Below, in pieces: positions 19,361 through 25,962 of a stretch of 64,000 nt of DNA. Under the pieces are notes generated by a model. That model had not been told where the DNA came from and searched no databases. It saw nothing but the letters and a program-made list of their open reading frames with translations. The position numbers and the translations under genes were made by a program. Source of the DNA: Micromonospora sediminicola (GTDB lineage: Bacteria > Actinomycetota > Actinomycetes > Mycobacteriales > Micromonosporaceae); assembly GCF_900089585.1 (NCBI RefSeq), contig NZ_FLRH01000003.1:2246501-2310500 (forward strand), given 5' to 3'. Position 1 is the first letter of the stretch, and every line of letters starts with the position of its first letter.

Positions 19361-19845
19361 GCCACCTCGGCCGGGGTGCCGGCGGTGATCCGCAGCAGTT
19401 CCGCGTACGTGGTGGGGAACACCGCCTGGGGCACGCCGCCGGCCGCCCAGACCTCGTCGTATCCGGCCAGGGCCGTGTCGACCAGGGTGCGCAACGGTCC
19501 GGGGTGGCCGACCGGGGCGACCCCGCCGATCACCTGGCCGGTGTGCCGCCGGACGAAGTCGGGGCTGGCCCGGCGCAGGTGGGTCACGCCCAGCGTGGCG
19601 GCCAGCCCGGCGGTGTCGACCCGGTGCGCGCCGGAGGTGAGCACCAGCAGCGGCGCGTCGTCCGCGTCGAAGATCAGCGAGTTGGCGATGGCGCCGACGG
19701 CGACGCCGAGCGCGTCGGCCGCCGCGGCGGCGGTGTGCACCGCCTCCGGCAGCAGGCGGACGCGGCTCGGACCGCCGGAGCCGTCCCGCGCTCCCGCGTC
19801 GTCGAGCGCCCGCTGCACCGCCTGCACGTTCGGGTGTGGCTGCAT
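19357..19845 (-). CDS. YbaK/EbsC-family aminoacyl-tRNA deacylase-like protein
   Basis: This 162-residue protein belongs to the YbaK/ProX editing fold, with VRLLPEAVHTAAAAADALGV, AIANSLIFDADDAPLLVLTSG and IGGVAPVGHPGPLRTLVDTAL as the family blocks; the conserved lysine of the deacylases is replaced by Asn/Ser in IANSLIF. The family hydrolyses mischarged tRNAs such as Cys-tRNA(Pro). ATG 19845 is preferred over ATG 19854 because GGGGAG lies 10 nt upstream of the former and only 1 nt from the latter. It is the first gene of the overlapping carotenoid operon, whose function it probably does not share. Confidence 0.85.
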   Translation of the reverse strand: MQPHPNVQAVQRALDDAGARDGSGGPSRVRLLPEAVHTAAAAADALGVAVGAIANSLIFDADDAPLLVLTSGAHRVDTAGLAATLGVTHLRRASPDFVRRHTGQVIGGVAPVGHPGPLRTLVDTALAGYDEVWAAGGVPQAVFPTTYAELLRITAGTPAEVA

Positions 19846-19911
19846 GCCGGCCATTCTCCCCGCCGCGCCCGCCCGGCGCGCAGCCACCCACGCCGCGTCC
19901 CGCCGGCCCGG

Positions 19912-20502
19912 CTACCGGAACCGGTCGGCGAGCCCGGTCAGCTTGGCGACGTACGCGGGCCAGTCGTGGTCCCGGGGGAGGCTGGTGTTCCCCTGCTGCC
20001 ATCCGATCGCCCCGTCGTGCTGTTCGCGCAGGATGTCGGCCTGCCCCGCGTGGCGGGCGAGGTCGTAGACCACGCGCACGACGATCTCGTGCAGGGTCAC
20101 GTCCGGGGCGTCCGGCCCCCACCACGGCACCCGTCCCGGGGCGTCGAGCGGCAGCTCGGCGATCGTCTCGTCGGCGAAGGCCCCGACGCGCCGGTAGAGG
20201 TCGATCAGCCCGTCCTTCGTCTCGTCCTCCCGGGCGTACCAGTCCGCCTGGGGGTCCTTCTCCTGCGCGGCCAGGGAGACCAGTTCCTCGGGCGTCGGGA
20301 ACTCGCGGCCGAAGGTGGGCCCGAAGTAGCCGGCCTCGACGTTGAGGCAGTGCTTGATGATGCCCAGCAGGCTGGTGCCGGTCGGGGTACGGGGCAGCCG
20401 GGCGTCGCGTTCGCCCAACCCGTCGAGCTTCCAGATCAGGTCGTCGCGGCACGCCTGGAGGTAGTGGCGCAGCGCCGTCTTCGGGTCGTTCCTGTCAGCC
20501 AT
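19912..20502 (-). CDS. DinB-superfamily (DUF664) protein
   Basis: This 196-residue four-helix DinB-fold protein has LLGIIKHCLNVEAGYFGPTFGREFP and TLHEIVVRVVYDLARHAGQADILREQHDG. The histidines in IKHCLN and LARHAGQADI are the usual metal triad positions of this superfamily, which includes mycothiol- and bacillithiol-dependent enzymes. In actinobacteria a thiol-transferase or detoxification role is possible, but the substrate is unknown. The ATG at 20502 begins MADRNDPKTALRHYL, a typical start for the family. It is on the same strand as the TetR gene upstream, with a 37-bp gap. Confidence 0.85.
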   Translation of the reverse strand: MADRNDPKTALRHYLQACRDDLIWKLDGLGERDARLPRTPTGTSLLGIIKHCLNVEAGYFGPTFGREFPTPEELVSLAAQEKDPQADWYAREDETKDGLIDLYRRVGAFADETIAELPLDAPGRVPWWGPDAPDVTLHEIVVRVVYDLARHAGQADILREQHDGAIGWQQGNTSLPRDHDWPAYVAKLTGLADRFR

Positions 20503-20539
20503 GCGCGTCAGTCTGCCGCCGCCGGACGAACCGGTGGGG

Positions 20540-21253
20540 TCACGGCGGGTCGCCGCCGGTGGCGCGGGTGGCGATGAACGCGGCGATGCCGTCGAGGATG
20601 CGGGCCAGGCCGAAGTCGAGGGTGTCGTGGTCGGCCGGGCCGTCCGGGCCGGGGCGCAGTGCGGCGTCCAGCGCCGGGTAGCGGTCCCCGCGGCCCCGCA
20701 CCAGCGCGCCGAACGCCGCCTCCCGGCCGGACCCTGGCGGCAGGCCGGCCAGGTTGCGGGCGTGCCCGACCAGCAGCGTCGCCACGTCCAGCCGCTCGGT
20801 CGCGGTGAGCCCCGTCCCGGCGAGCGCGGCGACGACCCGCTCCACCCAGGACAGTTCGTGCGGTCCGGGCAGCCGGGCGCCCACGGCCGCCGCCTGCGCC
20901 CACGGGTGCCGGCGGAACCGCTCGACCAGCCGCCGGGTCCAGTCGTCGAGCTGACCGCGCCAGTCGGCCCCGGCCGGTGCCGGCGGGGGTTCGCCCAGCG
21001 CCGCGTCCAGCATCAGCGCGACCAGCTCGGCCCGTCCGGGCACGTAGCGGTAGAGCGCCATCTTGGTGACGTCGAGCGACTCGGCGACCCGCTGCATGGT
21101 GAGCCCGTCCAGCCCGTCCGCGTCGGCGACGGCGATGCCGGCGCGGGCCACGGCGGCCGGCGAGAGGGTGGGGCGGGGGCCCCGCCGAGGGCCGGCGGGC
21201 GCGCCCCAGAGCAGCTCGAACAGCCGTTTCTTGTCGACCTCGCCGGCCCGCAC
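20540..21253 (-). CDS. TetR/AcrR-family transcriptional repressor
   Basis: This 237-residue protein has an N-terminal HTH (LSPAAVARAGIAVADADG, LTMQRVAESLDVTKMALYRYV, about 28-70) and a C-terminal helical domain of TetR_C type (HPWAQAAAVGARLPGPHEL). Ligand unknown. GTG 21253 is chosen because GGAGGG lies six nt upstream; an in-frame GTG at 21268 is possible. It starts 42 bp after the apbE stop, on the same strand, so it could be cotranscribed with the flavin electron-transfer genes or control its own downstream DinB-fold gene. Confidence 0.87.
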   Translation of the reverse strand: MRAGEVDKKRLFELLWGAPAGPRRGPRPTLSPAAVARAGIAVADADGLDGLTMQRVAESLDVTKMALYRYVPGRAELVALMLDAALGEPPPAPAGADWRGQLDDWTRRLVERFRRHPWAQAAAVGARLPGPHELSWVERVVAALAGTGLTATERLDVATLLVGHARNLAGLPPGSGREAAFGALVRGRGDRYPALDAALRPGPDGPADHDTLDFGLARILDGIAAFIATRATGGDPP

Positions 21254-21294
21254 GGATGGCCCTCCCACCTCGCCGGGCGGCGTCGGTCCGCCCG

Positions 21295-22149
21295 CTACGC
21301 CGACGATACGGCCACCTGCGCTCCGGACCCGGCCCGGCCCGCGCCGGACCGGGCCGGGAAACGGGAACCGGGCCAGCCCGGCGTGGTCCGGACCCGCCCG
21401 GCGACGTCCACCACCAGCGCGGCGTACCCGTCCAGGGTGGCCAGCCAGTCCGGGGCGTCCGGGCCGCGGGCGACCGCCGCGGTCGCGTACACGTCGGCCC
21501 AGAGCAGGTCGGGGCCGACCACGGTGACCGACCGGACGGCCCCGGCCGGTCGCCCGGCGCGGGGGTCGGTGATGTGCGTGCCGCGCCGGGCGGTGCCCGA
21601 GGTGGCCACCGCGCCGTCGGCCCGCTCGACCACGTCGAGCATCCGGTCCGGCCGGTCGGGGTCCTCGACGCCGACCCGCCAGGGCGGCCAGCCCGGCGTG
21701 GCCCGCAGCAGCACGTCACCGCCCGCGTTGAGGCACAGGTCGTGCCCCGCCAGGTCGGTCAGGTGCCGCGCGGCGCGCGCCACCGCCCAGCCCTTGACCA
21801 GCCCGGACGGGTCGAAGCCCACGCCGCCGAGGGGCAGCGGCAGGCGACGGGCGTCGAACCACCCGCCGGTACGCGCGCGGGCGGTCTCGCAGAGCGCGGC
21901 CACCTCGCGCAGCAGCGGGTGCGTGGTGGTGGCCGGGTCGGGCGGCGCGCCGCCGAGGCGACCCAGCTCGCTGTCCGGCCGGTACGTGCTGAACACCGCG
22001 TCGGCCCGGCGCAGCTCGGCGAAGACCCGGGCCACCCGCTCCGCCACCGCCTCGGTGCGCACCGCCGGACCGCGCAGGTGGACGCTGACCGGCAGCCCCA
22101 TCACCTGCTCCACCCAGGCGCGCCGGTCCGGCCCGGCCGGCGTGGTCAC
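21295..22149 (-). CDS. apbE: FAD:protein FMN transferase
   Basis: This 284-residue ApbE-family enzyme attaches FMN covalently to Thr/Ser in an SGAT-type motif using FAD as donor. Family blocks are MGLPVSVHL, FSTYRPDSELGRL, FDPSGLVKGWAVARAA, LCLNAGGDVL, ATSGTARRGTHITDP and VVGPDLLWADVYATAA; the Asp and Thr for Mg/FAD binding are in place. GTG 22149 overlaps the stop of the FMN-binding protein by 4 bp. Its obvious client is that neighbour, which carries SGATVTSDGY. ApbE enzymes are usually secreted, and no clear signal peptide is seen here, so the protein may act at the inside. Confidence 0.92.
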   Translation of the reverse strand: MTTPAGPDRRAWVEQVMGLPVSVHLRGPAVRTEAVAERVARVFAELRRADAVFSTYRPDSELGRLGGAPPDPATTTHPLLREVAALCETARARTGGWFDARRLPLPLGGVGFDPSGLVKGWAVARAARHLTDLAGHDLCLNAGGDVLLRATPGWPPWRVGVEDPDRPDRMLDVVERADGAVATSGTARRGTHITDPRAGRPAGAVRSVTVVGPDLLWADVYATAAVARGPDAPDWLATLDGYAALVVDVAGRVRTTPGWPGSRFPARSGAGRAGSGAQVAVSSA

Positions 22150-22634
22150 CGCAGGTGCGCCGCGTCGATGGCGGACTGGAGCGACTCCCGGTAGCCGTCG
22201 CTGGTGACGGTGGCCCCGGAGACGGTGTCGATCCGCGCGCTCTGCGCCGCCAGGGCCTCCTGCCGCAGGATCGGCACCGCGTAGTCGTTGATCTCCTGGT
22301 CCCGGTGGTTGCCGTCGGGCACCTGGACGGCGGCCACGTCGGTGATCTTCCCGCCGGAGACGGTGATCCGCACCTGCACCGGCCCCCACCGGGTCTGCGC
22401 CACCGATCCGGTGGCGGTGCCGCTGCCGGTCGTGCCGCTGCCGTCGGTCGCGGCGCCGTCGGACGGGGCCGGGCCGGTGGCGCCGCCGTCCGTGCCGCTG
22501 AACGCGCCGCCGGCCGGGTCGCCGCCGGCGACCGCGCTCGTCTCCCCGCCCGCCCCCATGGTGCTGGTCCGGTAGCTGAACAACAGCACCAGCGCGGCCA
22601 CGGTGGACAGCAACCAGATGGTGATCCGTCGCAC
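22146..22634 (-). CDS. Membrane-anchored FMN-binding domain protein
   Basis: This 162-residue protein has an N-terminal membrane helix (RRITIWLLSTVAALVLLFSY), a flexible Gly/Ser/Thr/Ala-rich linker (about 28-78) and an FMN-binding domain (about 80-160) with WGPVQVRITVSGGKITDVAA and the flavinylation motif DTVSGATVTSDGY, where the Thr of SGAT is the expected FMN attachment site. The domain should lie outside the membrane. It sits between the ferric-reductase-like gene and apbE. The start GTG 22634 follows GGGAGGATCC. Role: a covalent flavin carrier taking electrons from the membrane reductase; the final acceptor is unknown. Confidence 0.9.
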   Translation of the reverse strand: MRRITIWLLSTVAALVLLFSYRTSTMGAGGETSAVAGGDPAGGAFSGTDGGATGPAPSDGAATDGSGTTGSGTATGSVAQTRWGPVQVRITVSGGKITDVAAVQVPDGNHRDQEINDYAVPILRQEALAAQSARIDTVSGATVTSDGYRESLQSAIDAAHLR

Positions 22635-22654
22635 GGATCCTCCCTTCGCGCCCG

Positions 22655-24052
22655 TCACCAGGCGAAGCGTTCGTGATGGACGTGCGCGTCGGGCACCCCG
22701 GCCGCGCGGGTCGCGACCCGGACGGCGTCGACCCAGCTGTCCGGCCCGCAGAGGAAGACGTCGTGTCCGGCCACGTCGGGGGAGAGCCGGCGCAGCGCCT
22801 CGGCGTCGGAGAGCCCCTCGGCGTACGCCGGCAGCCAGGACGGCCGCGCCGCCCGGGGTCCGACCAGGTGGTGCACCACCAGCCCGCGTTCGGTGACGAG
22901 CCGGTCCAGCTCGGCGGAGAAGACCAGGTCCTCCGGGGTACGCGCGCGGTGGACGAGCACCGCCTCGCCGGGCGTGTACGGCAGCTCCCAGAGCAGCGCC
23001 AGCAGCGGGGTGAGCCCGACACCGCAGGCCAGCAGCGTGATCCCGCCGCCCCGCCAGTGCTGTCCGGTGAGCCGCCCGTACGGCCCCTCGACCAGCACCC
23101 GGGTGCCGGGGCGCAGGGCGGCCACCCGGGCGCTGCCGTCGCCCAGGTCCTTGACCGTGATCCGGAGCAGGTCCCCCCGCGGCGGCGCGGACAGCGAGTA
23201 CGGGTGGGCGCGGGACCAGCCGGGGCCGTCCAGGAACCGCCAGAGCAGGAACTGGCCGGCCCGTACCGGCAGCCGGTGCAGGTCCCGCCCGCGCAGCCAG
23301 ACCGAGGTGACCCCGGGTGCCTCGGCGACCACCGCGGCCACCTCGATCCGGTGGCGCAGCGAGCGCCACGCGGGCAGGCCGAGCCGCCAGATCAGCACGC
23401 TGGCCAGCGCCAGCAGGTAGACCGTCCACCAGTAGGCGCGGGCGAGCGGCGAGGCGAGGAAGTCGGCGCCGGTCCAGAGCTGGTGCGGCAGCGCCAGCGC
23501 GACGCCCAGGTAGGCGTAGAGGTGCAGCAGGTGCCAGGACTCGTAACGCAGCCGCCGCCGGGCCGCGCGGACCGAGGTCACCACCACCAGCGCCAGCAGC
23601 GACAGCGCCGCGGTGGCCAGCAGCATCCCGGGGTACGTGACGACGAGGTCCCAGGTCTCGGCGAGCACCCCCCGGCGGGCGGTGCCGGCGTATCCGAGCA
23701 CGGTCAGCAGCACGTGCGTCAGCAGCAGGTGGAACGAGGCGAATCCGGCGAGCCGGTGCCAGCGGGCGATCCGGTCCTGGCCGAAGCGGCGTTCCAGCAG
23801 CGGCACCCGGGCCATCAGCACCACCTGGACCAGCATCAGGTCGGCGCTGACCAGGCCGGCGAGCCGGCCGAGCGAGGTGAGCCCGGTGGCGGCGCCGGCC
23901 AGCAGCTCCTGCACGCCACGGTCGGCGGTCCAGAGGGCGGTGACGACGAGCAGGCTGAGCGCCGCGAGGGCGCCGGCGACGTCGGCCCACCAGGCGGGGG
24001 CGGTCGGCGGCGGGCGGCGCGGGGCCCGCCGGCCGGCCACGGCGGCGGTCAC
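22655..24052 (-). CDS. Ferric reductase-like transmembrane oxidoreductase (FRE/NOX type)
   Basis: This 465-residue protein has about six membrane helices (about 20-220) with paired heme-ligand histidines in WHRLAGFASFHLLLTHVLL and ESWHLLHLYAYLG, then a cytoplasmic FNR-type reductase domain (about 230-465). The FAD motif is RAHPYSLSAPP and the nicotinamide site includes CGVGLTPLLALLWEL and FLCGPDSWVD. It should move electrons from NAD(P)H through FAD and heme to the outer face, to the FMN-binding protein downstream. The start GTG 24052 overlaps the stop of an 11-codon upstream frame (24084-24049). Confidence 0.92.
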   Translation of the reverse strand: MTAAVAGRRAPRRPPPTAPAWWADVAGALAALSLLVVTALWTADRGVQELLAGAATGLTSLGRLAGLVSADLMLVQVVLMARVPLLERRFGQDRIARWHRLAGFASFHLLLTHVLLTVLGYAGTARRGVLAETWDLVVTYPGMLLATAALSLLALVVVTSVRAARRRLRYESWHLLHLYAYLGVALALPHQLWTGADFLASPLARAYWWTVYLLALASVLIWRLGLPAWRSLRHRIEVAAVVAEAPGVTSVWLRGRDLHRLPVRAGQFLLWRFLDGPGWSRAHPYSLSAPPRGDLLRITVKDLGDGSARVAALRPGTRVLVEGPYGRLTGQHWRGGGITLLACGVGLTPLLALLWELPYTPGEAVLVHRARTPEDLVFSAELDRLVTERGLVVHHLVGPRAARPSWLPAYAEGLSDAEALRRLSPDVAGHDVFLCGPDSWVDAVRVATRAAGVPDAHVHHERFAW

Positions 24053-24084
24053 CGGAGGGTCTTCTCGGTACGGCTGACGCTCAT
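24049..24084 (-). CDS. Candidate 11-residue upstream ORF coupled to the ferric-reductase gene
   Basis: On the minus strand ATG 24084 opens MSVSRTEKTLR and its TGA (24051-24049) overlaps the GTG start of the reductase gene as GTGA. The reductase has no good Shine-Dalgarno of its own, so translation could depend on this short frame. There is no other evidence that it is translated. Confidence 0.3.
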   Translation of the reverse strand: MSVSRTEKTLR

Positions 24085-24185
24085 GGGGTAAACCCTGGGC
24101 CGGCGAGTTCCGGTTCTCCTTTGCCGCTGCTGTGCCCCGGCTGGGAATCCGACGGGGTGCCGGCGTGTCCCTGGCGCGTCACACG

Positions 24186-24216
24186 TTGCGTTTTCGTCGG
24201 TGGGGAGGTGTACTGT
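24186..24216 (+). promoter_or_regulatory. Candidate SOS promoter of the HEPN-imuAB-dnaE2 genes
   Basis: TTGCGT at 24186-24191 and TACTGT at 24211-24216 are 19 bp apart, a little long. The LexA-type box follows at once, so it would block initiation, as expected of an SOS promoter. Confidence 0.4.
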
Positions 24217-24225
24217 CAGGGTAGT

Positions 24226-24241
24226 TAGAACGAGTGTTCGA
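24226..24241. promoter_or_regulatory. LexA (SOS) box
   Basis: TAGAAC-GAGT-GTTCGA matches the actinobacterial SOS box TCGAAC-N4-GTTCGA at 11 of 12 defined positions. It lies upstream of HEPN-imuA-imuB-dnaE2, genes that are LexA-controlled in mycobacteria and streptomycetes. The gap of about 335 bp to the first ATG is unusually large. Confidence 0.85.
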
Positions 24242-24376
24242 TTCCGACCCCCGGGTCGGACACCTCGTTCCACGGCTCCGGAGACGGTGTTTCGCGGCAC
24301 CGGCCTCCGGAAGGTGCGGCTCCGCGGGCCGCACCGGGCCTCGGACAGTCGCGAGTCCGAGCCCGACAGGCAGGTC

Positions 24377-24413
24377 GTCGCCCGCCGCCCACGACCCCCG
24401 GGCGGCGGGCGAC
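24377..24413 (+). promoter_or_regulatory. Leader stem-loop 1 upstream of the HEPN gene
   Basis: Perfect 14-bp arms at 24377-24390 and 24400-24413 with a 9-nt loop. There is no T tract. It could be a Rho-independent-like pause or terminator, or an RNA structure in the 5' leader. Confidence 0.6.
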
Positions 24414-24428
24414 GGACCCGCCGGTACG

Positions 24429-24470
24429 CCGGCCGGGTGTGGGTGTGGGGAAGCGTCCACACCCGGCCGG
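24429..24470 (+). promoter_or_regulatory. Leader stem-loop 2 upstream of the HEPN gene
   Basis: Perfect 14-bp arms at 24429-24442 and 24457-24470, sequence core CCGGGTGTGG, around a 14-nt loop. It follows stem-loop 1 by 15 nt, giving a tandem pair. Confidence 0.6.
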
Positions 24471-24576
24471 CCGCCACCTGAGGTGCGTCTTCCTCCGCAC
24501 CGACCGCTCCGGGCGACCGGGCGACGGCTCCTCGTCGCGCGACCGCCCGCCCCGGCCACACGCGGAGGAGAGACCC

Positions 24577-25080
24577 ATGCCGACCAGTCCGGCCCAGGCG
24601 CCCACGGTGCCCGCGCACGTGTTGCCGCACCGCACCCCCGCCCAGTTGCTCGTGGTGGCGCGCGAAGGGCTGGCCGAGGCCGCCCGCACCCGCCCCGACG
24701 GCCTCCGCTACGCCGCCGCCCACCTCGCGGCGCTGCGCGCCGCCGCCGCCGTGCTCGCCGCCCGGGCCCGCCCCGCGCCCACCCGGCGCAACCGGATCAC
24801 CAGCGTCTGGGTGCTGCTCGCCACCGTCGCCCCCGAACTGGACGAGTGGGCCGCCTACTTCGCCGCCGGCGCGAGCAAGCGGGCCGCCGCCGAGGCGGGC
24901 ATCCCCCGCGTGGTCACCGCCCGGGAGGCCGACGACCTGCTCCGTTCCGCCGAGCAGTTCGTGACCGTGGTGGAGACCGCACTCGGGCTGGCCCACCAAC
25001 CGACGCTCGACGGCCTGCACCGGCCCCTGCGGCTCGGCGGTCCCGACGCCCCGGCGCGATCCGGCGCGGCCGCCGCCTGA
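24577..25080 (+). CDS. SAV_6107-family HEPN domain protein
   Basis: This 167-residue all-helical protein resembles the SAV_6107-type HEPN family found beside imuA in actinomycetes. Blocks include LLVVAREGLAEAARTRPDGLRYAAAHLAALRAAA, RRNRITSVWVLLATVAPELDEWAAYFAAGA and LLRSAEQFVTVVETALG. An R-x4-H sequence (R44-YAAA-H49) resembles the catalytic motif of RNase-type HEPN proteins, but it lies in an early helix and may be chance. Start ATG 24577 follows GGAGGAGA. It lies downstream of the LexA box and upstream of imuA, so it should be damage-inducible. Its role in mutagenesis is unknown. Confidence 0.85.
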   Translation: MPTSPAQAPTVPAHVLPHRTPAQLLVVAREGLAEAARTRPDGLRYAAAHLAALRAAAAVLAARARPAPTRRNRITSVWVLLATVAPELDEWAAYFAAGASKRAAAEAGIPRVVTAREADDLLRSAEQFVTVVETALGLAHQPTLDGLHRPLRLGGPDAPARSGAAAA

Positions 25081-25083
25081 CGT

Positions 25084-25126
25084 GGCGCCCGGCCGCCGTC
25101 GGCGGGACCCCGGGCGGCCGGGCGCC
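25084..25126 (+). terminator. Stem-loop between the HEPN gene and imuA
   Basis: Perfect 14-bp arms at 25084-25097 and 25113-25126 with a 15-nt loop, four bases after the HEPN stop codon. It may attenuate readthrough into imuA. A second, shorter hairpin (CCACGGG ... CCCGTGG) lies at about 25177-25195. Confidence 0.6.
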
Positions 25127-25218
25127 GCTCCCACGGCACACGCGTGCCGCGCAGCACACGATCCACAGCACCATCCACGGGCGGGGCCCGTGGCGAAACA
25201 CGACGGGGGGTTGGTCCG

Positions 25219-25962
25219 ATGGCGGGCCGCATGGTGGTCGGTTCCGCCGCCCTGGCCGAGCTGGTCCGGCCGGCGAGCGCGCCCGACCCGGCCGGCGGCC
25301 ACCGGGTGCTCCCCGTCCGGGCCGAGTTGACCGGGCTGCTGCCCAACCGGGGCCTGCGTCGTGGCAGCACCGTCGCGATCGGCGCCGGCCAGCCCCGGCA
25401 CAGCGGCGCCACCTCGCTGATCCTCGCCCTGCTCGCCGAGGCGTCCCGGGCCGGCTCGTGGTGCGCCGTGGTCGGCGTACCCACCTTCGGGGCCGGTGCG
25501 GCGGCGGAGGCCGGGATCGCCCTGGACCGGCTCGCGCTGGTGCCGCACCCCGGCCCGGAGTGGCCCACCGTCGTCGCCGCGCTCATCGACGGGGTCGACG
25601 TGGTGGTCACCGCCGTGCCGACCACGGTCGCCGCCTCGGTCGCCACCCGGTTGGCCGCCCGGGCCCGGCAGCGCGGCAGCGTCCTGGTGCCGTACGGGCG
25701 GTGGGACGGCGCGGACGTGACGCTCCAGGTGGTCCGTGGGGTCTGGCAGGGGCTCGGGCCCGGCCGGGGGCGGCTGCGCCGCCGCGAGGTGACCGTCTCG
25801 GCCCGCGGCCGGGGAGCGGCCGCCCGGCCCAAGGAGATCAAGGTGTGGCTGCCCGGCGACGAGCTGACCCGGGTGATCCCCCGCGCGTCCGGGGCCGGCG
25901 TCCCGTCCGTCACCGCCCCGACCCGTCGGCTGCGCGTGGTGGCCCCCGCGGTGGGCCGGTGA
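25219..25962 (+). CDS. imuA: ImuA-type mutasome accessory protein
   Basis: This 247-residue protein has a RecA/SulA-like core: LLPNRGLRRGSTVAIGAGQPRHSGATSLILALLAEASRAGSWCAVVG corresponds to the Walker A region, with the lysine of GxGxxGKT replaced by a neutral Ser/Gly context, as is usual in ImuA'. It ends GRLRRREVTVSARGRG. ImuA partners ImuB and DnaE2 in error-prone repair across damage. ATG 25219 is preceded by GGGGGG at about 25205-25210. It shares a GTGA overlap with imuB, so the two are translationally coupled. Confidence 0.88.
   Translation: MAGRMVVGSAALAELVRPASAPDPAGGHRVLPVRAELTGLLPNRGLRRGSTVAIGAGQPRHSGATSLILALLAEASRAGSWCAVVGVPTFGAGAAAEAGIALDRLALVPHPGPEWPTVVAALIDGVDVVVTAVPTTVAASVATRLAARARQRGSVLVPYGRWDGADVTLQVVRGVWQGLGPGRGRLRRREVTVSARGRGAAARPKEIKVWLPGDELTRVIPRASGAGVPSVTAPTRRLRVVAPAVGR

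Larger units (their letters stand above)
24053..24576. other. Regulatory region between the reductase operon and the HEPN-imuA-imuB-dnaE2 genes
   Basis: This 524-bp stretch has no gene of its own apart from the candidate 11-codon frame. It holds the divergent promoters, a LexA-type box (24226-24241) and a 5' leader with two perfect 14-bp stem-loops. Confidence 0.8.
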
